Positions 9,164 to 17,915 of a DNA stretch of 64,000 nt are shown piece by piece. Numbering within the stretch: the first letter of the stretch is position 1; each line of letters starts with the position of its first letter. Under the pieces are notes generated by a model. It worked only from the letters and a program-made list of their open reading frames with translations, did not search any database and was not told where the DNA came from. The DNA is taken from the NCBI RefSeq assembly GCF_902506095.1, contig NZ_LR733293.1:1967034-2031033 (forward strand), written 5' to 3'. A program made the position numbers and the translations under genes. The stretch comes from Arthrobacter sp. 9AX. Lineage in GTDB: Bacteria > Actinomycetota > Actinomycetes > Actinomycetales > Micrococcaceae.

Positions 9164-10395
9164 TGCCCAAAGACCGCCAGCACCCAGGCATCGTTCCACC
9201 CGCCCGGTCCGGCCTCGAGTTTGCTATGCCGGGTGCTCCCGCGTACGGGCAGCGCTCCATCGCCGAGGTTCTTACCAGCGCAGCTGCCGGCATGGGCCTG
9301 GAGGGGTTCGCCAACACCCTTCGCCTTCCGGCTGCCTCTCGTGTCTGCGTGGTCCTCGCGGACGGCCTCGGCCGGAACCTGCTGAAGCAGAAATCCGCAC
9401 ACACGCCGTTCCTGCGCTCAGTGATCCAGTCCGGGCAGGGAGAGGTCCCGGTCTGGCTGGATTCGGCCTTTCCGTCCACTACCGCAGCAGCGCTGTCCAG
9501 CTTCGGCACAGGACTGGCGCCCGGGCAGCACGGCATGGTGGGTTACGACGTCCTGGATCCGCGGCAGGACAAGGTGGTCAACCTGCTGGGAAGCTGGGAT
9601 CCGGGCGTGGATCCGGCCGACTGGCAGCCGTTCCCCACAGTGCTGGAACGCGCCGCTGAGCACGCGGATGTCACCACTGTCAGCCTGCCGCAGTTCGCCG
9701 GTTCGCCCATGACCCGCGCCGCGCTTCGGGGCGGCCGGCATATCTCCGGAACCACGTCACACGCCCGGACGGCGGCCGCCGCCGAGGCCATGGCGTCCGC
9801 CGGCCCGTCCCTGATGTACTTCTACGTCAACGAACTGGACAAGGCAGGGCACCGGTACGGCTGCCAGTCCGAGCAGTGGGAACACCAGCTTGAAGAGCTC
9901 GATGCCACCGTGAAGCGGCTGAACAACAGCCTCCCCGCCGGCACCACCATCCTGCTGACGGCGGACCACGGCATGCTGGACGTCCCCGAGCAGCAGCGGA
10001 TCGACTACGCCGCCGAACCTGCGCTGGTGGAAGGCGTGCGCCACACGGCTGGAGAACCGCGGATGGTCCACCTGTACCTGGAAAACGGAACCGGGCCGGA
10101 CGTGCGGGACAGGCTGCTTGCCGCCTGGCGGGCACGTTTCGGTGACCGGATCTGGGCGTTCACGAGGGAGGATGCCATCATGGCGGGACTCTTCGGGGAA
10201 GTGCGTCCCGCCGTCGAAGGCCGGATTGGTGACGTGATGATCGCCGCCCGGGCGCCGCTGGCGCTGTACGACACCCGCCGCGTCCGCCCTGCCGCCATGG
10301 AAGTGGTGGGCCAGCACGGGTCGTTGACCAAGGCAGAGCGGGAGGTCCCGCTGCTCTGCTTCACTGCCGGCGGCAGGAGCTCCCGGCGTGGCTGA
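9163..10395 (+). CDS. Alkaline phosphatase superfamily phosphodiesterase/nucleotide pyrophosphatase-like protein
   Basis: A 410-aa protein of the alkaline phosphatase superfamily, type I phosphodiesterase branch. The metal-binding start VVLADGLGRN (about 62-71), the nucleophile segment FPSTTAAAL (about 103-111) and the later metal ligands TADHGMLD (about 266-273) and QHGSLT (about 386-391) are all visible. No signal peptide is seen, so it is probably cytoplasmic. The substrate is unknown; nucleotides or sugar phosphates are plausible. It starts on the stop codon of the DUF5998 gene and overlaps tdk by 8 nt, so the three genes form one operon. Confidence 0.8.
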   Translation: MPKDRQHPGIVPPARSGLEFAMPGAPAYGQRSIAEVLTSAAAGMGLEGFANTLRLPAASRVCVVLADGLGRNLLKQKSAHTPFLRSVIQSGQGEVPVWLDSAFPSTTAAALSSFGTGLAPGQHGMVGYDVLDPRQDKVVNLLGSWDPGVDPADWQPFPTVLERAAEHADVTTVSLPQFAGSPMTRAALRGGRHISGTTSHARTAAAAEAMASAGPSLMYFYVNELDKAGHRYGCQSEQWEHQLEELDATVKRLNNSLPAGTTILLTADHGMLDVPEQQRIDYAAEPALVEGVRHTAGEPRMVHLYLENGTGPDVRDRLLAAWRARFGDRIWAFTREDAIMAGLFGEVRPAVEGRIGDVMIAARAPLALYDTRRVRPAAMEVVGQHGSLTKAEREVPLLCFTAGGRSSRRG

Positions 10396-11137
10396 ACTCG
10401 TCTTTTTCTCCGGCACCATGGACTGTGGAAAGTCCACCCTCGCCCTGCAGATGGATCACAACCACCGGGCCAGGGGACGCGGCGGCGTACGGTTCAGCCG
10501 GAACGACCGCGCCGGCGAATCGCGCATCTCCAGCCGCCTGGGCCTGCAGACGGACGCCGTGGAGGTGCTGGACAGCACGGACTTCTGGGACGAAGTGATG
10601 GTGCGCCGCACCCAGGGACAGCGCATCGACTACCTGATCTGTGACGAAGCCCAGTTCTACACGCCCGAGCAGGTGGAGCAGCTGGCGAAAGTAGTGGATG
10701 AGATCGACGTGGACGTCTTCGCGTTTGGTATCACCGCGGACTTCCGCACACGCCTCTTTCCGGGCTCCCAGCGGCTCGTGGAGCTGGCGGACCGGGTGCA
10801 GGTCCTGCAGGTGGAGGCACTGTGCTGGTGCGGCCGCCGTGCCACCCACAATGCCAGGACGGTCGACGGCGTGATGGTCACCGAAGGCGCACAGGTGGTG
10901 GTGGGGGACGTGGACATGGCCGTGGACCCTGCAGCCGGAACGCCTGCCGCGGACCACGTCCCCGTTGTTGGGTATGAAACGCTGTGCCGCCGGCATTACA
11001 TGCGCCGCGTGACCGCCCACGGAGCCACGTTGATGGCCCAGCAGGACCCGTTGCTGCCGTTCGAGGTGGATGCCTGCCTGTGGCGCGGTTCAGGGGCGAC
11101 CGGGGCTCCAGGGGCAGCCGGGGCTTCCGAGGCTTAG
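10388..11137 (+). CDS. tdk: Thymidine kinase (type II)
   Basis: A 249-aa kinase that phosphorylates thymidine with ATP in pyrimidine salvage. Features are Walker A GTMDCGKST (9-17), the catalytic glutamate in ICDEAQFY (about 83-90), the lasso region, and two pairs of zinc ligands: CWC (about 146-148) and C..H near CRRHY (about 199). It starts with GTG inside the end of the phosphodiesterase gene. The C-terminal 15 or so residues are a Gly/Ala-rich tail of no clear function. It is the last gene before an intergenic and accessory patch. Confidence 0.93.
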   Translation: MAELVFFSGTMDCGKSTLALQMDHNHRARGRGGVRFSRNDRAGESRISSRLGLQTDAVEVLDSTDFWDEVMVRRTQGQRIDYLICDEAQFYTPEQVEQLAKVVDEIDVDVFAFGITADFRTRLFPGSQRLVELADRVQVLQVEALCWCGRRATHNARTVDGVMVTEGAQVVVGDVDMAVDPAAGTPAADHVPVVGYETLCRRHYMRRVTAHGATLMAQQDPLLPFEVDACLWRGSGATGAPGAAGASEA

Positions 11138-11483
11138 CAGGGCGGGCGCAACGCCACCAATACAGGTCCGTCATGCGGCTTATTCAGGTCAGCACCTCAA
11201 GGGTGCGCCAACGGGGTCGTTCCGCCCGCTTTGCCTGTCCTGTCCCCACAAGTGCTGCAAAATCCAATGGCGGCCCCCGTTCGCCCAGGCCCGGCTGGCC
11301 GGGCCTCCCCAGTTCCCTTGAGGATGGGGGTGCGGAGACCGGCACCGCGGCGTGGCGCAGCTCGTCGCCCCTGGCCCGTAAGACGGCGATTTCCGGGCGT
11401 CGAAGATCGCCGTTAACCGCCATCTCGCAGGGTGGAGCGGTCCTGCCCCCTAGATTGTCAGACCCCCTTGTGATGATTGTTTT
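11138..11483. other. Gene-free stretch after tdk
   Basis: No convincing gene. It holds two stem-loops. The one at 11287-11306 (9-bp stem, 2-nt loop, no T run) may end tdk transcription. The one at 11383-11413 has an 8-bp stem. The last 30 bases are the putative damage-type promoter of the broken DUF222 gene. Confidence 0.5.
11455..11477 (+). promoter_or_regulatory. Putative PafBC-type (RecA-independent DNA damage) promoter
   Basis: TTGTCA (11455-11460), 11 nt, then GATGAT (11472-11477), then 6 nt to the ATG at 11484. The mycobacterial RecA-independent damage motif is TTGTCR plus three bases plus N8 plus TAnnnT, so the spacing agrees exactly. The -10 slot matches at its second and sixth bases. 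The nuclease gene at 52044 has the same layout. The assignment is inference. Confidence 0.5.
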
Positions 11484-11711
11484 ATGGGGAAAGCGGCGGT
11501 GGTGAAGGCGAGGAGTGATATCAGGGCTGCTCTTGCCGTGCTTCATGCCGAGGTGGTTGAGCGTGGTTCGGTGCCGTTTTCGGAGGTTGATCCGTTGGCG
11601 GGGCTGGGGGATGGGTGCCTGGATATTCTTGCGGTGGCGCGTGAGGCGGAGGCCGGGTTCGCGGGGTTGAAGGCCCGGGCTGCCGCGGCGTACGCCGCTA
11701 ACTCTTGCTGA
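11484..11711 (+). pseudogene. 5' fragment of a 13E12/DUF222-type HNH endonuclease family gene
   Basis: 75 codons (MGKAAVVKARSDIRAALAVL...) resembling the N-terminal helical start of DUF222/13E12-repeat proteins, which are usually several hundred residues with a C-terminal HNH domain. The frame stops after AAYAANSC and nothing downstream continues the domain, so about 80 percent of the gene is missing. Codon use is richer in G and T (GTT, CTT, GAT) than in neighbouring genes, suggesting a separate origin. It keeps a promoter-like region and an intact start. DUF222 genes are multicopy in Arthrobacter and act as mobile or recombining elements. It could alternatively be an unrelated small protein. 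Confidence 0.55.
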
Positions 11712-11821
11712 TCCACATCAGTCGCCATGGGATCCATGGTTCCGCTCATGATCAGTCCTCCCCGCCAGGCGACGCCCGGCGTGTCAGGCCAACCCTGAAT
11801 CCACCGTTATTCAGACACTCC

Positions 11822-11967
11822 CGACGGGCGCACCCACCGGGTGTCGGGGTTGGACGGGCGCACCCACCGGGTTTTCGAGTGGACGGACGTACCCACCGGG
11901 TGTGGGGGTGGACGGACTCAACCACCGGCTCTGGGCTTCGACCGGGCCACCCACCGAAGCTACAGGG
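11822..11967. repeat. Five imperfect 29-bp tandem repeats
   Basis: Units begin at 11822, 11852, 11881, 11910 and 11939. Each carries a core like ACGGGCGCACCCACCGGGT and becomes more divergent towards the right. There are no unique spacers, so this is a tandem array and not a CRISPR. It lies between the DUF222 fragment and the 3' end of sepH. Confidence 0.8.
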
Positions 11968-11981
11968 GGCGGGCGAAGCAA

Positions 11982-13391
11982 TTACTCGCTGCGGGTGCCG
12001 AAGACAATCTCATCCCATGAGGGGACGCTGGAGCGCTTGGGCCTGCCCGGCTGGCGTTCGGGTGCGCCTGTTTCCGGCAGCTGGCCAGTAGCGGGGGAAC
12101 TGTCGTCGGTCCGCGCCACCGGTCGACGCGGATTGTTCCCCAGCAACTCGTTCAGGCCTGCGCCGCTGGAAGAACTGCCGGGAGAATGAGAGGCAGCGTT
12201 GCCGCTGCCCTCGCCGTCGTTTGCGGCCCGGCTGCGGGCGTCCCCCTGATCAGCGTCTGGGGTGCTTCCGGACGTGACGTCCTGGGTGACGCCGGAGGGC
12301 CGCCGGGGCGATGCGACGATGGTGATCTCACGGGTGTTGGTGCTCACGCCGTCGTGCAGTTTCAGTGCGTCTTCCATCGCCTCCCGGTGCGGAGGGATGA
12401 GGCTGAGGCGGGACAACATGGAAGGCCTGGTGTCGCGCCGGCGGGTAAAGGAATTTGCCTGGGCAGCGGGAGCTTCGGGGGTGTCATCCGGGACCTCGTC
12501 GGCAGGGTCCTCTGCCTCGGGGATTACTTCGGAGGGCCTCGGGTGGGCAGCGGGGACACCATGGGTCAGCAGCATGGCCAGGGCGTCGTCGGAGTCTTCG
12601 TCCACACCCAGGCGCTGGCCGCGGCGGGAGCGCAGCATGTCAAGCAGCCCGTCCGATTCCTTGCCGTCGGGCTGGCCCTCGGGACCGGCAGACGGGCGCA
12701 CGGAGTCAGCATCGGTTTCAAAGTCGAACGGCCGGTCCGAGACAGCAGATAGCCTGCGTGCCGGGACGGGTCCGTCCAGCGGCTCAAGCTCGCTGAGCTG
12801 CTGGGCCCAGCGGTTGGCGTTCTGCAGGGACTTCCGGGTGGGGCTGAACGTCCACAATGCGGGTGGTTCTTCACCAATACCGGGCTTGCCACCGGTGTTC
12901 GCCTCGAAGCTGGCCGATACGGTCCACGTCCCATCCTGGCGCCGCCAGGAGTCCCACTCAACGGAGGAGGAGTCGATTCCGTAGGCGGAAAGCCGGTGGG
13001 CCACCATGTCAGCCAACGTGGCGGGGTTGTCGCCGAAGGCGGACCGGTAGATATCGTGCCCCGGTGATGGGGAGGCGACTTCCACTTTGCGCGCCTGCTG
13101 GGCTACGTACTCGCGTTCCGCCAGGACGGGGCCCTCATAGCGTTCCACCTTGGCCAGTGGCAGGCCGGACAGCTCGGCCACATCCGCGGCCGTCGCACCT
13201 GCCCGGATACGCGCCTGGATGTCCCGTGGGGACATGGGAATGGCGGGCCGCTCGGCGGCCGGCCGCGGCGCAGGCCTGCTCGCGGTCCTCAGCGCTTCGT
13301 CGATCGGCAGCTGGAACATCTCGCCGCCGGCCCCGCTCAACAGGAGATGCGTCCCGTCGTCGTGTACGCCTACAAGCCGTAGATCCTGCAT
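11982..13391 (-). CDS. sepH: Cell division protein SepH (DUF3071)
   Basis: A 469-aa protein starting MQDLRLVGVHDDGTHLLLSG, the characteristic SepH N-terminus. The DUF3071 domain, about 1-165, includes a helix-turn-helix (IQARIRAGATAADVAELSGL). The middle and C-terminal parts are acidic, Pro/Ser-rich and probably disordered, ending in a short conserved tail (SVPSWDEIVFG). In Streptomyces, SepH binds FtsZ and promotes its assembly into Z-rings. I chose the ATG at 13391 because GGTGGAGG precedes it and the family starts there; a longer frame upstream has no support. It is divergent from the DUF4193 gene across 223 nt. Confidence 0.88.
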   Translation of the reverse strand: MQDLRLVGVHDDGTHLLLSGAGGEMFQLPIDEALRTASRPAPRPAAERPAIPMSPRDIQARIRAGATAADVAELSGLPLAKVERYEGPVLAEREYVAQQARKVEVASPSPGHDIYRSAFGDNPATLADMVAHRLSAYGIDSSSVEWDSWRRQDGTWTVSASFEANTGGKPGIGEEPPALWTFSPTRKSLQNANRWAQQLSELEPLDGPVPARRLSAVSDRPFDFETDADSVRPSAGPEGQPDGKESDGLLDMLRSRRGQRLGVDEDSDDALAMLLTHGVPAAHPRPSEVIPEAEDPADEVPDDTPEAPAAQANSFTRRRDTRPSMLSRLSLIPPHREAMEDALKLHDGVSTNTREITIVASPRRPSGVTQDVTSGSTPDADQGDARSRAANDGEGSGNAASHSPGSSSSGAGLNELLGNNPRRPVARTDDSSPATGQLPETGAPERQPGRPKRSSVPSWDEIVFGTRSE

Positions 13392-13614
13392 ACAAATCCT
13401 CCACCCTGGCATTACTAACAATCGAAACTCTGCCACCATGTGAACCCGATTTGTGTCAAGGGGCAGGGCGCGCCGCGATATTCCGCGTGCGGCTGGGCCG
13501 TGGGCGTCCAGGCCCGGAGCCCCAACAGGGGCCCGCGGGCACAAACGCGCTGCATGCAGCGTTATGAAGGGTGGAATTTGCAGGCTGGGAAAAAGGAAGA
13601 AGGAAACGGCAACA

Positions 13615-13914
13615 ATGGCCACCGATTACGATGCGCCGCGCAAGTCTGAAGAGGCCCTCGGCGAGGACTCCATAGAGGAGCTGAAGACCCGCCGCTCGGA
13701 TGCGCCGGTCGCGGTGGTGGACGAGGACGAAAGCGATCTGGCAGCCGGCTACGAACTGCCCGGCGCGGACCTTTCAGGTGAAGAGCTCACGGTGCAGGTG
13801 GTGCCTGCCCAGGCTGATGAATTCACCTGTTCGTCGTGCTTCCTGGTCCGGCACCGGTCCCAAATCGCGCGCGAAAAGGACGGCCGCTTCTACTGCAAGG
13901 AATGCGAGGGGTAG
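13615..13914 (+). CDS. DUF4193 family zinc-ribbon protein
   Basis: A 99-aa protein matching the actinobacterial DUF4193 family in length and layout. The N-terminal half is acidic (EEALGEDSIEELKTRRSD). The C-terminal half has two CxxC knuckles, FTCSSC and YCKECEG, which should bind one zinc. The function is unknown; conserved placement beside dut and sepH suggests a housekeeping role. The ATG at 13615 is preceded by AGAAGGAAAC, and earlier in-frame starts lack support. A strong stem-loop follows the gene. Confidence 0.85.
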   Translation: MATDYDAPRKSEEALGEDSIEELKTRRSDAPVAVVDEDESDLAAGYELPGADLSGEELTVQVVPAQADEFTCSSCFLVRHRSQIAREKDGRFYCKECEG

Positions 13915-13943
13915 CCCTCGAAGGCCCGCCTGACGGCGGTGGG

Positions 13944-13977
13944 CCGGGCCGGCAGGGCAGGTTGCCTGCCGGCCCGG
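13944..13977. terminator. Stem-loop between convergent DUF4193 and DUF3093 genes
   Basis: Perfect 13-bp GC-rich stem (13944-13956 with 13965-13977), 8-nt loop, no T run. Probably a bidirectional terminator, judged from its place between two convergent genes. Confidence 0.65.
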
Positions 13978-13982
13978 TCCGG

Positions 13983-14471
13983 TTAGCCGTGTGACAGGGC
14001 CGCGGTCAGTTTCCCGGGGTGCCGGGTGGACGCCAGCCAGTACGGAGTCTGGTCAGACGGGTCCGTGATCTGGATCTTGACCACGGGGTCTATCCAGCCG
14101 CGGATGCACAGGAAAGCCAGGCCGTTGAGCCGGGTACCGCGCTCAGCCGTGGCGTCCTGCCCTTCGAACGACTCTACGGCGCCCACGAACCGGCGCTCGA
14201 TGGTGGCGCGGCCAACTGTCAGGGACGTGTCCGTCACCACGATGGCCGGAGTGGAAAGGATCAGCAGGATGGCGATGATCGCGAAGAGCACGGCCGCTGC
14301 CGTGTAACCGGCCGCCATGCTGATGGGGGCGAACATCAGGATGCCGGCCCCGGAAATTCCGGCCGCGATGATCCAGATCCACACGTTGGGCCACAGCTTC
14401 TCCCGGTAGATCACCGGCGCCCCGGTGGAGGGTGTTTCGGGCACGGGCGCAGGGGAGCTTGATTCGGGCAT
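13983..14471 (-). CDS. DUF3093 family membrane protein
   Basis: A 162-aa protein with two adjacent transmembrane helices (about 30-72, IWIIAAGISGAGILMF and AAAVLFAIIAILLIL). A soluble C-terminal domain of about 85 residues follows, containing the DUF3093 signature around RGTRLNGLAFLCIRGWIDP. The function is unknown. The ATG at 14471 is preceded by GGAAAG and gives the usual family length. It is divergent from dut across 131 nt, an arrangement often seen in actinobacteria (from memory). Confidence 0.82.
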   Translation of the reverse strand: MPESSSPAPVPETPSTGAPVIYREKLWPNVWIWIIAAGISGAGILMFAPISMAAGYTAAAVLFAIIAILLILSTPAIVVTDTSLTVGRATIERRFVGAVESFEGQDATAERGTRLNGLAFLCIRGWIDPVVKIQITDPSDQTPYWLASTRHPGKLTAALSHG

Positions 14472-14602
14472 GAGCCAAGCTTTCCATTTTTGTCTGGCTA
14501 TTTCACCTTGGGCGGGTGTTCCGGTGCCAGTATCCTGTCCGTGCCCCGCCGGCAGCGGGTGCCGCAGCCCTAGGACTGATTTGGGGGCGCGCGTTAGAGT
14601 GA

Positions 14603-15145
14603 GTGACTGTGACTGAACATCCCGCCACAGTAAGTACGTTCCCTGACGACGGCGCCGCCGGCCTTGACGCCCCCGATGCCCTGGGTGCCCCCACCCTGCA
14701 GGTCCAGCTGAAGATGCTGGACCCGGACATCGAAGCGCCGTCCTACGCCCACCCGGGTGACGCGGGTGCGGACCTACGTGCACGCGAGGACGTTGTGCTC
14801 GCGCCGGGGGAGCGGAAGCTGGTCCCCACCGGAGTGGCCATCGCCCTCCCGGACGGCTTCGTGGCCCTGATCCATCCCCGTTCCGGCCTGGCCACCAAGC
14901 ACGGCCTGACCATCGTGAACGCCCCCGGAACTGTGGACGCCGGCTACCGCGGGGAAATTTCCGTCACGCTGCTGAACACCGATGCCACGCACAGCATCGA
15001 ACTGCGCCGCGGCGATAGAATTGCCCAAATGGTCATTCAGCGTGTTGAGTACGCGCAGTTCGTCCCCGTCAAGGAATTGAGCGGATCCGTTCGCGGCACA
15101 GGAGGATTCGGTTCCACCGGCGGCTTCAACGTGCCCCGGGCCTGA
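14603..15145 (+). CDS. dut: dUTP diphosphatase
   Basis: A 180-aa dUTPase that hydrolyses dUTP to dUMP, keeping uracil out of DNA and feeding dTMP synthesis. The motifs are present in order: [10 protein letters not shown] (motif 1), [12 protein letters not shown] and [13 protein letters not shown] (motifs 2-3), RIAQMVIQ (motif 4) and [10 protein letters not shown] (motif 5, the flexible arm). The N-terminus carries about 30 extra residues over the usual core. A -10-like TAGAGT at 14595-14600 lies just ahead of two in-frame GTG codons (14603 and 14609), so the message may be nearly leaderless and either GTG may be the start. Confidence 0.92.
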   Translation: MTVTEHPATVSTFPDDGAAGLDAPDALGAPTLQVQLKMLDPDIEAPSYAHPGDAGADLRAREDVVLAPGERKLVPTGVAIALPDGFVALIHPRSGLATKHGLTIVNAPGTVDAGYRGEISVTLLNTDATHSIELRRGDRIAQMVIQRVEYAQFVPVKELSGSVRGTGGFGSTGGFNVPRA

Positions 15146-15253
15146 ACCCTTCTACCCGTTCCCGGTTCCGGCGCACGCCTGCCGGACGGCAATAAAGCAC
15201 GACGGCGGGACCCCCTAGGGCCGGCCCGGCAACCAACTAAGGAGACACCCCAA

Positions 15254-15967
15254 ATGGTCTTTGGGCTCGGCAGGAAAGCCAAGAAGGAACAAGCAGCCGG
15301 ACCGGACGAATTGTTGCCTGCAGCGGGGACCGCGGAGGAGGCAAAGGACAGTTCCGTGCGCCGCTCGAACGGCCCGTTCGATGAATCCGAAATCAGCAGC
15401 CGAGATGGCTATGTGGACCTCGGCGCGCTCCTCATCACTCCCAGCGAGGGCCTCCAGCTCCGGCTCGAGGTGGAAGAAGCCACCCAGCGCGTCGTTGCCG
15501 TCACCATGGACCTGAACGGCTCCAGCCTCCAGCTTCAGGCCTTCGCAGCCCCCAAAAGCGAGGGGCTCTGGGACGAGATCCGGGAACAGATCGGCCAATC
15601 CGTCGGCGTCCAGGGCGGCCAGGTGGAGGAGATCGACGGTCCCTTTGGAACCGAGCTCGTGGCAAAACTGCCTGCAGGCCTGCCGGACGGCAGCCAAGGC
15701 TACCGGGTGGCCCGCTTCATTGGCGTGGACGGTCCGCGCTGGTTCCTGCGCGGCGTGCTGGGCGGTGCGGCGGCCCTGGAACGGCCCGCTGCGGAACCCC
15801 TCGAAGCACTGTTCCGGCAGGTGGTGGTGATCCGCGGAGACAACCCCATGCCGCCGCGAGACCTGCTGCAGCTCCGGTTGCCCAAGGACGCCACCGCCAC
15901 GCCGCCGCCGGGCGCGCCGGCACTTCAGGAACCGGAACGTGGTCCTGAAATTACCCAGATTGGCTGA
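15254..15967 (+). CDS. DUF3710 family protein
   Basis: A 237-aa cytoplasmic protein of the actinobacterial DUF3710 family. It has a charged N-terminus (GLGRKAKKEQ), a conserved core (about 45-210) with DLGALLIT and the GPRWFLRGVLGGAAA segment, and a Pro-rich tail. No enzymatic motif is seen and the role is unknown. AAGGAGA precedes the ATG. Its 3' end overlaps the OB-fold gene by 29 nt, and the dut-DUF3710-OB-DUF3159 run looks like one operon. Confidence 0.85.
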   Translation: MVFGLGRKAKKEQAAGPDELLPAAGTAEEAKDSSVRRSNGPFDESEISSRDGYVDLGALLITPSEGLQLRLEVEEATQRVVAVTMDLNGSSLQLQAFAAPKSEGLWDEIREQIGQSVGVQGGQVEEIDGPFGTELVAKLPAGLPDGSQGYRVARFIGVDGPRWFLRGVLGGAAALERPAAEPLEALFRQVVVIRGDNPMPPRDLLQLRLPKDATATPPPGAPALQEPERGPEITQIG

Positions 15968-16325
15968 TCCCGCACCGGGGGGAGCTCCCTTGGGCGAAAC
16001 CCACGACGTCCCCCTCAGTCAGTTGCCGGCCAAAGGACGGGTTGCCTGCCGCGGGTGGATCGAATCCGTGACGTACGTGCCCGCCGGCCAGACCGCGGAG
16101 TTCAGCGCCATAGTCTCCGACGTCGACGCCCGGCACCGTGCGGACGGCGCCTTGGCCGTCGGACGCCCCGCCAGGCTCCGCGTTGTGTGGCTGGGACGGC
16201 GGCGGGTACCAGGCATCGACGCCGGCACCGAAGTGCGGCTCGAAGGAATGGTCAACACGGTGCAGGGCCTGCCCACCATGTACAACCCACGCTACGAAAT
16301 ACTGTCCCGCCAGGAGAACGAATGA
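15939..16325 (+). CDS. OB-fold nucleic-acid-binding domain protein
   Basis: A 128-aa protein with one OB-fold-like beta-barrel (about 30-125): GRVACRGWIESVTYVPAG, a central variable loop, LRVVWLGRRRVPGI, then VRLEGMVNTVQGLPTMYNPRYEI. Such small proteins often bind single-stranded nucleic acid, but no partner is known here. Starting at GTG 15939 gives a 29-nt overlap with DUF3710; a later start is possible. The stop overlaps the next ATG (ATGA), so the next gene is coupled to it. Confidence 0.78.
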   Translation: MVLKLPRLADPAPGGAPLGETHDVPLSQLPAKGRVACRGWIESVTYVPAGQTAEFSAIVSDVDARHRADGALAVGRPARLRVVWLGRRRVPGIDAGTEVRLEGMVNTVQGLPTMYNPRYEILSRQENE

Positions 16326-17131
16326 CCGTGCCCAATCCCAAGCCTTCCACCGGTCCCGGACAGGACGGGCAGCCGGCAGGCCCGGCAAAACCAGCGGAGG
16401 GGCAGGCGCCGGACGGTGCGGACGCGCCTTCGCCGATGGCCGGACTGGCTGCCGAATACGCCGCCAAGGCAGGCCTGCACCGGACGCACGACGGCCGGGT
16501 GGATGTGCTGCGCACCGCCGGCGGGGTCCAGGGCATTGCCGAAAGCATCCTGCCCGGACTCCTGTTCCTGGTGACTTACACCATCAGCCAGGACCTCACC
16601 GTCTCCCTGGTGGCCGCGCTGGCCACAGCCGCGGTGTTCACCGTGGTCCGGCTGATTCAGCGCCGCCCCCTGACGCAGGCCCTGGCCGGCGTGGTGGGTG
16701 TTGGCATTTCCGCCTGGCTCGCCAACACCACCGGCAAGGCCGAGGACTTCTACCTGCCCGGCTTCTTCACCAACGCCGCCTACATCGTGGCCATGGTGCT
16801 GTCCATAGCGCTCAAATGGCCCGTTGCCGGGCTGCTCTTCGGGTTCATCCGCAACGAGGGCCTCGACTGGCGCAATGACCCTGCCCGGCTCAAGGCCTAC
16901 CGGCTGGGCACCTGGATCATCGTCGCCGTCCTGGTGCTCCGGCTTGTGGTCCAGGTTCCGCTCTACCTCCTGGGGCCGGAGGGCCTGGCTGCCCTGGCCA
17001 CCACCAGGCTGATCATGGGTGCTCCGTTGTACATCCTGGGAGTCTGGGTCGCCTGGCTTATCACCCGGCCGGCTCCGGCGGGCGTCAAAGCGCCGGACCG
17101 GGCCGGACACGACACAACCGGCCAGATTTAA
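16322..17131 (+). CDS. DUF3159 family membrane protein
   Basis: A 269-aa inner-membrane protein. The N-terminal 55 residues are Pro/Gly-rich and soluble. Six hydrophobic segments then span about 75-250, with the family segment FGFIRNEGLDWRNDP between helices. The function is unknown. The ATG at 16322 overlaps the stop of the OB-fold gene. It ends 40 nt before the convergent trkA gene, with no clear terminator between them. Confidence 0.8.
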   Translation: MTVPNPKPSTGPGQDGQPAGPAKPAEGQAPDGADAPSPMAGLAAEYAAKAGLHRTHDGRVDVLRTAGGVQGIAESILPGLLFLVTYTISQDLTVSLVAALATAAVFTVVRLIQRRPLTQALAGVVGVGISAWLANTTGKAEDFYLPGFFTNAAYIVAMVLSIALKWPVAGLLFGFIRNEGLDWRNDPARLKAYRLGTWIIVAVLVLRLVVQVPLYLLGPEGLAALATTRLIMGAPLYILGVWVAWLITRPAPAGVKAPDRAGHDTTGQI

Positions 17132-17171
17132 ACAGGCCATAGCTCAACAGGCAAGGACACAGCAGCCCGGA

Positions 17172-17915
17172 TTAGCCGTCGAAGCCGTCGTCCTCCGGAA
17201 CCTGCTGCTCCACCTGCACCATGTCGTCGTCAGCCCGCGGCCGCGGCGGCTCGGCGGAATCCGGGGAGAGCAACGCGCGCAGGTCATCCTCGGCCGCGAT
17301 GGTGGTCACAAAGAACAGTTCGTCCCCGCCGTCAATGACGTCGTCGCGGCTCGGCGTAATCGGTGCGTGGTCCCGCAGGATCGCCACCAAGGTGGAGTCC
17401 TCCGGCCACTGGATGTCGCCCACCGTACTTCCGATCACATGGGAATCGTGCGGAACGGTGAACTCCACGAGGGAGGACACTCCGGTCTGGAGGGTGAGCA
17501 GCCGGACCAGGTCGCCGATTTCCACTGCTTCCTCCACCAGCGCCGTCATCAGCTGCGGGGTATTCACCGCAACGTCCACGCCCCAGGAGTCGTTGAACAT
17601 CCAGTCGTTCTTCGGATTGTTCACCCGGCCCACAGTGCGGCCAACGCCGAATTCCGTTTTTGCCAGCAGTGACACCACCAGGTTGACTTTGTCGTCACCG
17701 GTGGCCGACACCACCACATCCGCGTCCTCGACCTTGGCGCCCTGCAGGGTGCTCAGCTCGCAGGCGTCCCCCACCAGCCAATGCGCGCCGCGGAGTCCGC
17801 TGCGCCCGATCACCTCGGGCTTTAGGTCGATCAGCAGGATTTCGTGCTTGTGCGCCAGGAGTTCCCGGGCGATGGACGAACCGACGCTGCCGGCACCGAC
17901 GATCACAACTTTCAC
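17172..17915 (-). CDS. TrkA-family RCK potassium regulator (CeoC-like)
   Basis: A 247-aa protein with an N-terminal RCK_N Rossmann domain (GAGSVGSSIA at 7-16, then LLIDLKPE) that binds NAD(H) or ATP. The C-terminal TrkA-C domain (about 150-215) is usually the ligand-sensing part. A charged tail ends EDDGFDG. These soluble subunits gate potassium transporters. Its start overlaps the end of the second RCK gene by 4 nt, so the two are co-translated. No TrkH/KtrB pore subunit is in the window; the nearest transporter is the divergent KimA-like gene. Confidence 0.88.
   Translation of the reverse strand: MKVVIVGAGSVGSSIARELLAHKHEILLIDLKPEVIGRSGLRGAHWLVGDACELSTLQGAKVEDADVVVSATGDDKVNLVVSLLAKTEFGVGRTVGRVNNPKNDWMFNDSWGVDVAVNTPQLMTALVEEAVEIGDLVRLLTLQTGVSSLVEFTVPHDSHVIGSTVGDIQWPEDSTLVAILRDHAPITPSRDDVIDGGDELFFVTTIAAEDDLRALLSPDSAEPPRPRADDDMVQVEQQVPEDDGFDG

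Noticed and set aside
11822..11967. CRISPR-like array
   Set aside because: Repeats are directly adjacent with no spacers and no cas genes.
11705..12091. 128-codon frame through the 29-bp repeats
   Set aside because: Built from the repeats, no start signal, overlaps the end of sepH.
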